From Gammaproteobacteria bacterium (GTDB taxonomy: Bacteria; Pseudomonadota; Gammaproteobacteria; Arenicellales; Poriferihabitantaceae), in assembly GCA_024644945.1 (NCBI GenBank), contig JAHEGU010000003.1, forward strand, positions 62,001 to 126,000: DNA of 64,000 nt, read 5' to 3'. Below, piece after piece: positions 35,748-45,135 of the stretch (positions are counted from its first letter, which is position 1; every line of letters begins with the position of its first letter). The translations under genes and the position numbers were made by a program. Under the pieces are notes generated by a model, which was not told the origin of the DNA, made no database searches, and saw nothing but the letters and a program-made list of their open reading frames with translations.

Positions 35748-36500
35748 TCAAATTGCCAGGTACTGTTGTCGCAGTTCGGCATTTTCCAGGACCTCCTCCG
35801 CAGAACCGTCGAATACCACCTGCCCCATGTCTAGAATTACCGCGCGATCGGCCAGATTTAATGCTGCCACCGCATTTTGTTCTACGATAATGGTAGTGAT
35901 TCCGAGCTCCTTGATATTCTGCACAATCTTCTCGATTTCATGGACGATTACCGGAGCGAGGCCTTCGTATGGTTCATCCAGCAGTAACAATTTGATGTCA
36001 CGAGCAAGAGCGCGCGCTACGGCGAGCATCTGCTGTTCACCTCCTGACAGGGTTACCCCTTCCTGCTTACGGCGTTCAGCCAAGCGCGGGAATTGCTGAT
36101 AGATACGCTCCAGGCTCCAGCCAATCGGTTCCGCGATCTGCGCCAATTCCAGGTTTTCCTCAACAGTCAAACCGGAAATAATGCGCCGATCTTCGGGGAC
36201 AAGCGCCACCCCAAGCTGGGAAGCTTCGTGCGCTTTCATTTTATGCAGTGGTTTATGATTCAGCCACACCTCTCCTTTCTTCAACTCGGGTGAGCCGACT
36301 TGTGCAATTGTTCTTAATGTGGAGGTTTTCCCTGCGCCGTTACGTCCAAGGAGAGCAACGATCTCACCTTCTCGAACATCGAAACTAACGCCTTGAACAA
36401 TGTAGCTTTCGCCATAGTAGGCATGTATGTCCCAGCAGGAGAAGAAAGCCGGATCGGTTCCGGTTGCGTGAATGGTATGTTTTTCAGCTTCGCTTGGCAT
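35748..36500 (-). CDS. livF: Branched-chain amino acid-type ABC transporter ATP-binding protein LivF
   Basis: 250 residues. Walker A GRNGAGKTS, signature LSGGEQQMLAVARAL, Walker B LLLLDEPYEGLAPV and the LivF-specific YYGESYIVQGVSFDV opening identify it. It pairs with LivG to energise the importer. Its ATG overlaps the livG stop by one base (TAATG), so translation is coupled. It is the last gene of livKHMGF. Confidence 0.92.
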   Translation of the reverse strand: MPSEAEKHTIHATGTDPAFFSCWDIHAYYGESYIVQGVSFDVREGEIVALLGRNGAGKTSTLRTIAQVGSPELKKGEVWLNHKPLHKMKAHEASQLGVALVPEDRRIISGLTVEENLELAQIAEPIGWSLERIYQQFPRLAERRKQEGVTLSGGEQQMLAVARALARDIKLLLLDEPYEGLAPVIVHEIEKIVQNIKELGITTIIVEQNAVAALNLADRAVILDMGQVVFDGSAEEVLENAELRQQYLAI

Positions 36501-37261
36501 TAGTGGGCTCCTCCTAGATAAGCTTCTTGAACCTTAGGGTTGCCGCGAATTTCGTCAGGAGCGCCCTCGGCAATAATCGCGCCCTGTGCCAAAACTGAGA
36601 TCTTGTCGGCAAGGCTGAAAACCACATGCATGTCATGCTCGATGATGACTTTAGTCATGCCACGTTCTTTTATTCTGATCAGTGTTTCGATTGTGGCATT
36701 GGTGTCCGCTCTAGACATGCCTGCAGTTGGCTCGTCGAGCAGCAATAAGCGTGGGCGCTGGACCAGTCCCATGGCTAGTTCAAGACGCCTCTTGTCGCCC
36801 CGGGACATGCTGCCTGAGTGATCGTACATCTGATCGATTAATCCCATGTCTTCGAGTACAAGTTCGGCCTCTTTAAAAATATCCGTTTCATCCGACATCG
36901 ACTTAAAAGGATTAAAACTGAATGCGCCATCGCGTTTTGCCAGCGCCGGAATCATGACATTTTCAAGTATGGTCAGTTCCGGGAAAATTTCCGGAGTCTG
37001 AAATACCCGCACAACTCCGGCCTGATTAATTTCATATGGGGCTTTACCGGTGATTATTTCTCCATCAAATCTAACGGTGCCACTTGTGGGTTCGAGTCGG
37101 CCTATACACACATTCAGCAGGGTAGATTTACCAGCGCCGTTTGGCCCGATAATGGCATGTATCTTGCCCTCTTCAATTTGCATATTGACATTGCTTAAGG
37201 CTTGTAATCCGCCAAAAGTCTTGTCGACGTTTTGAATATTAAGAACGATATTTCCAACCAT
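36500..37261 (-). CDS. livG: Branched-chain amino acid-type ABC transporter ATP-binding protein LivG
   Basis: I start at ATG 37261 with a GGAG site in the end of livM; the longer frame adds 29 residues read out of frame from livM. 253 residues: Walker A GPNGAGKST, signature SRGDKRRLELAMGL (an SRGDKRR variant of LSGGQ), Walker B RLLLLDEPTAGM and a C-terminal AIIAEGAPDEIRGNPKVQEAYLG ending typical of LivG. The unusual signature in place of LSGGQ is also seen in other LivG proteins. Located between livM (1-base gap) and livF. Confidence 0.93.
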   Translation of the reverse strand: MVGNIVLNIQNVDKTFGGLQALSNVNMQIEEGKIHAIIGPNGAGKSTLLNVCIGRLEPTSGTVRFDGEIITGKAPYEINQAGVVRVFQTPEIFPELTILENVMIPALAKRDGAFSFNPFKSMSDETDIFKEAELVLEDMGLIDQMYDHSGSMSRGDKRRLELAMGLVQRPRLLLLDEPTAGMSRADTNATIETLIRIKERGMTKVIIEHDMHVVFSLADKISVLAQGAIIAEGAPDEIRGNPKVQEAYLGGAH

Positions 37262-37262
37262 C

Positions 37263-38396
37263 TTAATTCTCCGACCCGGAATTTTTATTGGTAACACCGT
37301 CCGACTTACGTCGCTTAAACAGGCGCGTTGCCCCCTCAACCAAGCCACCTGGAAGGAATATAACGATAACCATAAACAGAGAGCCGAGGGTCAGATGCCA
37401 GCCTTCACCGACAAATGGATGGACCACAGTTACCATTACGGTTTCAAGCCAGGATGGCAGGAATGAAAACATGTCGTGCAATGCGGATTCGTTGAATGCC
37501 GAAAAAATGTTTTCGAAGTATTTGATAAGTACCGCGCCGAGCATTGGCCCGATTAAGGTGCCCACTCCGCCGAGAATTGTCATCAGCACCACTTCCCCGG
37601 ACGCCGTCCATTGCATACGTTCTGCGCCCGCAAGAGGATCAGTGACTGCCAGCATCGAACCCGCCATTCCGGCGTACATGCCGGAAATTACGAATGCCCA
37701 CAATAAATAAGGCCGGGTGTTAAAACCCGTGTAGCGCATACGATTTTGATTAGACTTGATGGCCCTCAGCTTGAGACCAAACGGAGAGCGGAAGATCCGC
37801 AGAGAAATGAAGAATCCGATAATCAGAATCACCGCGCAGAAATAGAACGCCGGGTATCCCCGCATGTTGATCCCAAAAAAGCTGCCGATGGGTGATCCTT
37901 CCTGGACAACGCCAAGGGCCTTGTCCAGCAACATTGGATCATCGCGCAGCACACGCAGACCGGTTTCACCGTTGGTGATTGGTGTAAGAACCGAGTACGC
38001 CAGGTTGTAGCACATCTGGGCGAACGCCAGTGTCAGAATGGAGAAGTAAATACCGGTTCTCCGCAGACTGACAAAGCCTATGAGTACGGCGAATAGTCCG
38101 GCGACCAGGGTACCGAAAATCACCGCCGGAATCGGATTCATGGACAACAGCTTGAAGGTCCACACCGTGGTATAGGAACCGATGCCAAGGAAGGCGGCGT
38201 GACCGAAAGAAAGATAGCCGGTGAGTCCAAACAAAATGTTGAAGCCGATCGCAAAAAGGCCAAAAATAGCGAACTTCTGCAACAGATCAGGATAGGCCGC
38301 GCCAAACGGCTTCATCCAGATTGGTGCCAGCAGCACCACAGCGGCGAATACCACCATCAGCAGGGCATCGCGGGGAGAGAGTTTGAAGAAATTCAT
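37263..38396 (-). CDS. livM: Branched-chain amino acid-type ABC transporter permease LivM
   Basis: 377 residues with about ten membrane helices. LivM hallmarks: [20 protein letters not shown] near residue 55, [21 protein letters not shown], then [24 protein letters not shown] (the cytoplasmic loop that contacts the ATPases) and [12 protein letters not shown]. The C-terminus is polar. It is 4 bases from livH. It forms the channel with LivH. Confidence 0.92.
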   Translation of the reverse strand: MNFFKLSPRDALLMVVFAAVVLLAPIWMKPFGAAYPDLLQKFAIFGLFAIGFNILFGLTGYLSFGHAAFLGIGSYTTVWTFKLLSMNPIPAVIFGTLVAGLFAVLIGFVSLRRTGIYFSILTLAFAQMCYNLAYSVLTPITNGETGLRVLRDDPMLLDKALGVVQEGSPIGSFFGINMRGYPAFYFCAVILIIGFFISLRIFRSPFGLKLRAIKSNQNRMRYTGFNTRPYLLWAFVISGMYAGMAGSMLAVTDPLAGAERMQWTASGEVVLMTILGGVGTLIGPMLGAVLIKYFENIFSAFNESALHDMFSFLPSWLETVMVTVVHPFVGEGWHLTLGSLFMVIVIFLPGGLVEGATRLFKRRKSDGVTNKNSGSEN

Positions 38397-38400
38397 CTAA

Positions 38401-39417
38401 CTAGTCCTCCATCACGCCTTTGCGGCCCAAAAGGCCACGGGGTCGAACCAGGAGAATCACCACGGCCACCAGGTAGATAATGATCTGGTCGATACCCGGA
38501 AAAATGGACTTCACTTCGTTCATGGAGGCAAAAGACTGCAGGATACCCAGGAGGAACCCAGCCGCCACGGCGCCCGGCAGAGAACCCATGCCGCCGACCA
38601 CGACCACCACGAAGGAAAGCACCAGGAAGTCCATGCCGATGTGGTAGTCCGGTGGCAGGATCGGTGTGTACATCACGCCGGCGAGACCCGCGACGATGGC
38701 CGCGATGCCGAAAACGATGGTAAAACGCCGTTCCACGTTGATTCCGAGCAGGGCGACGGTTTCACGGTCCGCCATACCGGCACGGACGACCATGCCGAAC
38801 GTGGTGAACTGGAGGAACGCGAACACAGCGCCGATCACGGCAAGTGCAAATAGCAGGTAGATCATCCGCCAGTAGGGATAGACCAAGGAATCGCTGAGCC
38901 CGATCCACGAACCGATATTGGCGCTGCCCGCGATAACATCAGGTGCCGGCGTCGGGATGGGGTTGGCGCCAAAAAAGGACTTGATGATTTCCTGGATGAC
39001 AATGGCAAGACCAAATGTCACCAGAATCTGTTCGGCGTGAGTTCGCTTGTAAAAGTACTGGATCAACCCACGCTCCATGATCAATCCGATCAGCAGCATC
39101 ACAGGTATCGCCATCAATATTGATAGCGGTACTGCCCAGTCGATGATTGCCGCGCCGGTATCTCCAAACCAGATCTCCAGGTAGGGAATTTCCTTGTAGG
39201 CATCGAAGAAGGTAATACTTTCGTCTTTAACCTTTTTGGACAGTGTTAAAATCTTCTGGAAGGTGACCGCGCAGAATGCGCCGAGCATGAACAGGGCACC
39301 ATGTGCGAAATTCACCACGCCCAGGGTGCCGAATACCAGCGTTAAACCGAGGGCGATCAGCGCATAGGCACCACCCTTGTCCAGACCGTTCAGTGTTTGC
39401 AGGAATATCGCGTCCAC
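38401..39417 (-). CDS. livH: Branched-chain amino acid-type ABC transporter permease LivH
   Basis: 338 residues with eight or nine membrane helices. Family segments: LNGLDKGGAYALIALGLTLVFGTLGVVNFAHGALFMLGA at the N-terminus and VRAGMADRETVALLGINVERR, the ATPase-contacting loop, near residue 215. The usual LivH length is about 300; the extra residues are in the first extracytoplasmic loop (TLSKKVKDESITFFDAYKE). By eye its third positions are more GC-rich than those of most window genes, as in livK. Confidence 0.92.
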   Translation of the reverse strand: MDAIFLQTLNGLDKGGAYALIALGLTLVFGTLGVVNFAHGALFMLGAFCAVTFQKILTLSKKVKDESITFFDAYKEIPYLEIWFGDTGAAIIDWAVPLSILMAIPVMLLIGLIMERGLIQYFYKRTHAEQILVTFGLAIVIQEIIKSFFGANPIPTPAPDVIAGSANIGSWIGLSDSLVYPYWRMIYLLFALAVIGAVFAFLQFTTFGMVVRAGMADRETVALLGINVERRFTIVFGIAAIVAGLAGVMYTPILPPDYHIGMDFLVLSFVVVVVGGMGSLPGAVAAGFLLGILQSFASMNEVKSIFPGIDQIIIYLVAVVILLVRPRGLLGRKGVMED

Positions 39418-39481
39418 GTCCGTTTACCGTAATGCGTCGATGAACCGAACCCCGGCGGCAACGCTACCGGGGCCCGAAAGG

Positions 39482-39519
39482 AAAAAACAGGTTGGCCTGC
39501 CCTACAGGTGAGGCAGGCC
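39482..39519 (-). terminator. Attenuator-type terminator between livK and livH
   Basis: GGCCTGCC (39494-39501) pairs with GGCAGGCC (39512-39519), and on the minus strand a six-T run lies at 39487-39482. It is 11 bases after the livK stop and resembles the hairpin after proX, giving excess receptor mRNA. Confidence 0.75.
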
Positions 39520-39530
39520 GGCAGCCCTGA

Positions 39531-40883
39531 TCAGGCTACGCATTCTCCAAGGTCTCCGGCATAGCCTTCCATGGTCGGGGAGTACTCGACCTTGGCACGC
39601 GGAGTTACCTCAACGATCTTCAGCAGGTCGAACTGGCTGGATGGGCTCTCGTTACCCTGCACAACCAATACATCTTTGAAGCACTGGTGGTCTTCTGCAC
39701 GGTACTCGGTTGCACCGTTACCCATACCGTCAAATTTAAATCCTTCCAACACTTCAATTACCCCGCAAGGATTGAATGTGCCCGCCGCTTCAATGGCATT
39801 AGCGTACAACAGGGTCTGTACGTAGCAGGTGTGGGCAGCCTGTGATGGCGGGAAACCGTATTCGGCACCGAACGATTTAACGAATGCCTGTGAACCTTCA
39901 TCAGTCAGTGACCAGTTCCAATTGGTGGATCCGTAGATGCCCTTGATGTTTTCGCCAGCGCCCTGGGCCATCAGGCGTGAAAACAGCGGAACCACGATCT
40001 GGAAGTCCTTGCCGTTGACCTGCTTGTCGCGCAGGCCGAACTGGACCGCCTGGGTCAGGGAGTTCACCATGTCCTTGCCGTAGTGGTTCAGAACCAGCAC
40101 GTCGGCGCCGGAGTTCAGCACCGGGGTGATGTACTGAGAAAAGTCACCAGCCCCGAGTGGGGTGCGGACCGCTGCATTGGTTTTCCAGCCCAGAGCCTCG
40201 GTGTATTTCTTGATGGAGCCTTCCTGTGACCAGCCCCAGGTGTAGTCGGCGGTCAGGTGGTAGGCGGTACGGTCGTTACCGAAAGAGGACTCCAGTACCG
40301 GACCCAGGGCGGCGCCCGACATCTCGGTGTTGAAGAAGTGACGGAAACCATACTTGCGCCGGTCCTTACCGGTGGTGTCGTTGGAGTGGGTCAGACCCGC
40401 CATGAAGATGACCCCGGCTTCCTGACACAGAGACTGCACTGCGACTGCTACGCCTGAAGAGGAACCGCCGGTGATCATGATCGCGCCGTCTTTCTCAATC
40501 ATACGTTTGGCGGATGCGCGCGCGGCATCTGACTTAGTCTGGGTATCACCAGTAACGTATTCGACTTTCTTACCAAGAATACCGTTACCTTTCAGGGATG
40601 AAGGTTGCATGGTGTTCATCATGCCACCGTCGCCTTCCCCATTAAGGTGCTTGACCGCCAGCTGGTAGGCTCTCAGTTCGTCCGCACCTTCATCGGCATA
40701 TGCACCCGTCTGGGGTACATTGAAACCCAGAGTGACGGTAGATCCGCTGCTCGGGTCATTAGTAAATGCATGGGCATTACGCACGAAAAACATCGGTGCT
40801 CCAGCCATTGCGGCGGTGCCCAGACCGGTTTTCAGCACACTGCGGCGAGTCCAGCCATTTGGTTGGCTTACTTTTTTAGACAT
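39531..40883 (-). CDS. livK: Branched-chain amino acid/amide-type ABC transporter substrate-binding protein (Tat exported)
   Basis: 450 residues. A Tat signal (TRRSVLKTGLG, hydrophobic part, then NAHA) leads to a mature Peripla_BP_6 receptor with DTQTKSDAARASAKRMIEKDG and GGSSSGVAVAVQSLCQEAG segments. GAGGAATAGCTG before ATG 40883 provides the ribosome site. Length exceeds the 370 of classic LivK, which is common in receptors of this class that bind urea, amides or aromatic acids, so the ligand may not be leucine. It heads livKHMGF. Confidence 0.88.
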   Translation of the reverse strand: MSKKVSQPNGWTRRSVLKTGLGTAAMAGAPMFFVRNAHAFTNDPSSGSTVTLGFNVPQTGAYADEGADELRAYQLAVKHLNGEGDGGMMNTMQPSSLKGNGILGKKVEYVTGDTQTKSDAARASAKRMIEKDGAIMITGGSSSGVAVAVQSLCQEAGVIFMAGLTHSNDTTGKDRRKYGFRHFFNTEMSGAALGPVLESSFGNDRTAYHLTADYTWGWSQEGSIKKYTEALGWKTNAAVRTPLGAGDFSQYITPVLNSGADVLVLNHYGKDMVNSLTQAVQFGLRDKQVNGKDFQIVVPLFSRLMAQGAGENIKGIYGSTNWNWSLTDEGSQAFVKSFGAEYGFPPSQAAHTCYVQTLLYANAIEAAGTFNPCGVIEVLEGFKFDGMGNGATEYRAEDHQCFKDVLVVQGNESPSSQFDLLKIVEVTPRAKVEYSPTMEGYAGDLGECVA

Positions 40884-41022
40884 CAGCTATTCCTCGAAAA
40901 ATAGGTTTTAGTTTTACTGCAGGATATTGTTGCCAACGACCGGTGTAAGGTGCTGGAGACAAATTTTTCACTCGTCGACCCTAAATGATATTGATGCAAT
41001 AGTTAATAAGACAACATGAGGA

Positions 41023-41187
41023 TTGACACGCCGCCTCGATTCTGCTCGACAAGGATGGCATCGGTTAGTGACCACTGTTTCAGCTAGTATCGGTGAGAAA
41101 GTGATGGAGGTTATATTTGGCGCGGACGATCTTGATGGTGAAGCAAGGGATCAACAGATCATAGATCAGCTTAAAACCATAATCTGA
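41023..41187 (+). other. Possible small ORF or gene remnant
   Basis: From TTG 41023 (or GTG 41068) to TGA 41185-41187 an open frame of up to 54 codons ends in DLDGEARDQQIIDQLKTII, which looks coding-like. It has no clear ribosome site and no recognised family. The rest of 40884-41205 contains the livK promoter region and nothing else I can support. Confidence 0.25.
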
Positions 41188-41205
41188 TAGGCTTGATACC
41201 AGCTC

Positions 41206-42219
41206 ATGTACAAGATCCACATAAAAAACAACCACTTTGGTCCCGATACTTTTCCTAATACCGCAGATGGAGAAGAGGTTTTCACCATTAGTAGAGAGCG
41301 ATTCGATGCGGTAGCAGAAGATTATTCAGAAGTTGCTAAGCAACTCGATGTTTTTTCAATTGGGATACCGAAAATTTTTCGCAGTCGATGGCTTCAGCGG
41401 ATGTATTGGTCGCTTGGGATCTTCCTACCGAGAATCTCGCCAGCGTGGCGCCCAACTTGAAATGGGTTCATATAATTGGGGCTGGTATTGAACACCTTAC
41501 GCCATTTGACTGGTTGCCTGACGACGTGACGCTGACTAACAACAAAGGTGTTCATGCCGATAAAGGCGGTGAATTTGGACTAATGTCGATACTGATGCTT
41601 TACAACAGAATACCTGTGATCTACAACAATCAGATGTCGGCGACGTACGATTCGATCTACTCCACTCCCATTGCGGGAAAAACGGTCGTAATCATTGGTG
41701 TCGGCAGTATCGGTAAGTCCGTGGCTTCACATTGTCAGAAGCTCGGTATGAATGTCATCGGAGTTACCCGTCATGGAAAAAAGATTTCTGATGTCGACAG
41801 GATGGTATTCGTCGCTGAGTTAGACGCGGTATTGCCTCTAGCTGATTATGTTTTTGCAGTGACACCATTGACCCGAAGAGACTCGCAATCTGCTTGATCG
41901 TCATCGACTTGGTCTTCTGAAAAAAGGCGTCGGACTTGTCAATATTGGGCGGGCTGCAGTTGTGGATTACGAAGCACTAATCGATTTACTCAACAGTAAT
42001 TATTTAAGTGGCGCAATTCTGGATGTCTTTGATCCAGAGCCGCTGCCCGCTGATTCTCGACTGTGGCGAACCAGAAATCTGCTGGTAACGCCACATGTAT
42101 CCGCTGATGATGGAAATGCTTACGTACTTTTAACCTTGAAAGTGTTTTTTGAAAACATGGATCGCCTGATCCGCGGTGTCCCTCTTAAAAATCAGGTCAA
42201 TGCTGGCTTAGGATATTAG
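41206..42219 (+). pseudogene. D-2-hydroxyacid dehydrogenase broken by two frameshifts
   Basis: Three reading frames together give a complete D-2-hydroxyacid dehydrogenase. Frame one runs from ATG 41206 to about 41370, frame two continues with SMASADVLVAWDLP to about 41872 and holds the Rossmann GVGSIG, and frame three resumes at EETRNLLDRHRLGLL and carries NIGRAAVVDYEALI, DVFDPEPLP and TPHVSAD up to TAG. The first break is in an AAAATTTTT run (one base too few), the second in an ACCC run (one base too many). Either the gene is dead or the assembly has two homopolymer errors. It resembles the intact enzyme at 6550 only at family level. Confidence 0.8.
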
Positions 42220-42246
42220 GCATTCTTGCACGCGAGTCAGATTTTT

Positions 42247-42278
42247 CGGCTACGGCATTAATAGTAGAGCCGTAACCG
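42247..42278 (+). terminator. Possible terminator hairpin
   Basis: CGGCTACGGC (42247-42256) pairs with GCCGTAACCG (42269-42278) with one mismatch. It is followed by AATCGTTTTA, a weak T-run. It lies 28 bases after the broken dehydrogenase. Confidence 0.4.
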
Positions 42279-42405
42279 AATCGTTTTAATCGGTACATGC
42301 CAGCGCTCGCGGCTGTCGGTTGAGCCAATACCCGGGCTGCGTTTATCAAAAGCACCAAACCCTATACACTTCGATTAGATCGGCTCTAATTCAATCATTA
42401 CCGCC

Positions 42406-45117
42406 ATGAATGGCTCACCGCCCTGGCATACACAGACTCGACAGCAAGCGCTAGCGGCGCTGAGTTCGAAACATACCGGCCTTAGTCATGAGGAGGCGTC
42501 CAAGCGCCTGATTGAATACGGAGCTAATCAAATTACGGCTGTGGATCAAGTGTCAGGGTGGCGCATATTTTTTGAACAGTTTCGTAACATCCTGATTATT
42601 ATTCTGCTCGTCGCAACGGGATTGTCAGCGCTTCTTGGACACACGATCGAATCCCTCGCAATTACGGTAATTGTGCTGTTTGCAATCATTCTTGGATTCG
42701 TGCAGGAGTACAGGGCAGAACACGCGATGCGGGTTCTGCGTAGGATGGCAGTACCTGTTGCGAAGGTATTACGAGCGGGCGCCGAAATAGAAATATCCGC
42801 CGACGAAGTGGTGCCCGGAGATATTATATCGTTGCGAACCGGCGATCGCGTGCCCGCAGATGGACGGTTACTGGAAGTCTCCAATCTACAGGTCGATGAA
42901 GCGTCGCTAACAGGCGAGTCCGTGCCTGTGGAGAAGCAAACTACAGCTCTCAACAATCTCCAAAGCGTGGTAGCCGATCGCGACAACATGGTGTACTCCG
43001 GCACCGACGTTACTTATGGACGTGGGCAGGCGTTAGTCGTAGCGACCGGTATGAAGACAGAGTTTGGGAAGATTTCGGAAATGCTCCAGCATGTGGAATC
43101 GGAACGCACACCATTGCAGCAAAATCTTGATCGGGTCGGCAGGATTTTAGGGGTGACAGCAGGTGCAATTGTGTTGCTGATTGTAGCGCTCGGACTGCTG
43201 CGCGGTGAGCCGCTACTCGAAATGTTTATCTTTGGCATTGCCTTGGCGGTTGCCGTAGTGCCTGAAGCGTTACCGGCCGTAGTGACCATATCCCTTGCGA
43301 TTGGTATGCAACGCATGGTCAGGCGCAATGCCCTGGTTAACCACCTTCCCACAGTGGAGACGCTTGGCAGTACTTCCGTGATCTGCACTGATAAAACTGG
43401 CACCCTTACCCGAAATGAGATGATGGTGCGCAGCGTTTGGCATGATGGAAAGACTGTCAGTGTTACTGGGGCGGGTTATGAACCTGTCGGTAAATTTCTA
43501 GAACAAGGAAAGCAACTTGAATTATCTCCTGGAATGACGCAGCTATTACGTTGCGGCGTCCTGGCTTCAGACACATATCTTGTGCATAACGATGAATGGC
43601 ATATTAAAGGAGACCCCACAGAAGGAGCCTTAGTTGCAGTGGCTGCTAAGGCAGGCATAGCTAAAACGGAGTTAGACAAGGAATGCCCGCGCATCGGCGA
43701 GATACCCTTTACATCGGAGAGTAAAAGAATGGTCACTATGCACCAGGATGGGGAAACCACTTTGTTATGCATTAAGGGTGCGCCGGAAGTGGTGCTGGAT
43801 ATGTGTAGCACGATTTTGACTGAACAGGGTGAAATTCAACTGACTCCTGATCAGCGTCAAGCAGCGCTTGGCGCCGCGTCAAAGATGGCTCGAGGGGCAT
43901 TGCGGGTGATCGGCCTTGGTATGAAAACAGGCGCAGATCTAGAAAGCGTGAGCAAAGACGGCAAAGACATGGTGTTTCTAGGTCTCGCCGGTATGATCGA
44001 CCCGCCAAGACCGGAGGCCGCTCAAGGAATAGAGAGCTGCAGGCGAGCCGGCATTACACCAGTTATGATCACCGGTGATCATCCTGATACCGCGGCGGCT
44101 ATCGCTATAGAACTTGGAATAACACAGTCAAGAGATGTTGTGACCGGGACCGACCTTGATGCAGTTAGTGATGCGGAACTCGCGGACAGGGTGGCTGGGA
44201 TCAATGTTTACGCTCGGGTATCACCCGAACATAAACTTCGGGTTGTTAATGCCTGGAAATCCAATGGCCATATCGTAGCGATGACAGGCGACGGAGTGAA
44301 CGACGCGCCGGCACTAAAACGAGCGGATATTGGAATTGCAATGGGTATTACCGGGACGGATGTCAGCAAGGAAGCAGCGGATATGACTCTTATGGACGAT
44401 AATTTTTCATCTATCGTTTCCGCAGTAGAGGAGGGACGGGCAATCTTCAGCAATATCAAGAAATACCTGGTCTATCTGCTGTCGTCCAATATTGGAGAAA
44501 TTGGATTATTGACTTTTGCTGCGCTGGCCGGATTGCCATTGCCGCTGACCGCGGTGCAGATTTTGTATGTGAACCTTGCCACTGACGGTTTGCCAGCTCT
44601 GGCCCTGGCGGTCGATCCGCAAGAAGATGATCTCATGAAATTGCCGCCCAGGAATTCTCGGCGAGGATTATTTACCGCACCGGTGACTGCATTGATGCTG
44701 ACTGGCGGTTTTTGGTCAACTATTGCCAACTTTGGTTTGTTTAACTGGGCCTTGTATTCCGGCCGTGATCTGGAACAGGCGATGACCATGACCTTCGTAT
44801 CATTGGTCTTGATACAATTTCTTAAGGCATATTGTTTTCGTTCTGACCACCACTCCGTGATTAGTAGCCCATTCGCAAATAAATGGTTGAACCTGGCAGT
44901 ATTATGGGAGGTGGTTTTACTTGGCGTCATCATTTACCTGCCGGTTCTGCAAGTCCCGTTTTCGACATATGCGCTCAATTCTGCTGACTGGTTTGCGATT
45001 GCGGTTACCTCTTTTACCATTGTGCCAGTGCTTGAGTCGGTTAAATATCTGATTCGCAAAGGCGTGTTTAATACCGAGAGCGAGGATTATGAGAAAACAA
45101 AATCTGTTTCATTGTGA
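42406..45117 (+). CDS. P-type cation ATPase (P2A, calcium-transporting-like)
   Basis: 903 residues. N-terminal cation ATPase domain, actuator motif SLTGESVPVEK, membrane segment PEALPAVVTISLAIGMQRM, phosphorylation motif CTDKTGTLT with Asp329, hinge MTGDGVNDAPALKRADIGIAMG, and a C-terminal block reading NLATDGLPALALAVDP. The last corresponds to SERCA NLVTDGLPAxAL, which supports a P2A calcium or manganese pump. The M4 sequence has PEALP instead of the PEGLP of most such pumps. It probably expels divalent cations across the inner membrane. Start ATG 42406 lacks a strong ribosome site. Confidence 0.9.
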   Translation: MNGSPPWHTQTRQQALAALSSKHTGLSHEEASKRLIEYGANQITAVDQVSGWRIFFEQFRNILIIILLVATGLSALLGHTIESLAITVIVLFAIILGFVQEYRAEHAMRVLRRMAVPVAKVLRAGAEIEISADEVVPGDIISLRTGDRVPADGRLLEVSNLQVDEASLTGESVPVEKQTTALNNLQSVVADRDNMVYSGTDVTYGRGQALVVATGMKTEFGKISEMLQHVESERTPLQQNLDRVGRILGVTAGAIVLLIVALGLLRGEPLLEMFIFGIALAVAVVPEALPAVVTISLAIGMQRMVRRNALVNHLPTVETLGSTSVICTDKTGTLTRNEMMVRSVWHDGKTVSVTGAGYEPVGKFLEQGKQLELSPGMTQLLRCGVLASDTYLVHNDEWHIKGDPTEGALVAVAAKAGIAKTELDKECPRIGEIPFTSESKRMVTMHQDGETTLLCIKGAPEVVLDMCSTILTEQGEIQLTPDQRQAALGAASKMARGALRVIGLGMKTGADLESVSKDGKDMVFLGLAGMIDPPRPEAAQGIESCRRAGITPVMITGDHPDTAAAIAIELGITQSRDVVTGTDLDAVSDAELADRVAGINVYARVSPEHKLRVVNAWKSNGHIVAMTGDGVNDAPALKRADIGIAMGITGTDVSKEAADMTLMDDNFSSIVSAVEEGRAIFSNIKKYLVYLLSSNIGEIGLLTFAALAGLPLPLTAVQILYVNLATDGLPALALAVDPQEDDLMKLPPRNSRRGLFTAPVTALMLTGGFWSTIANFGLFNWALYSGRDLEQAMTMTFVSLVLIQFLKAYCFRSDHHSVISSPFANKWLNLAVLWEVVLLGVIIYLPVLQVPFSTYALNSADWFAIAVTSFTIVPVLESVKYLIRKGVFNTESEDYEKTKSVSL

Positions 45118-45135
45118 TGGATTCGAACGTTAAAT

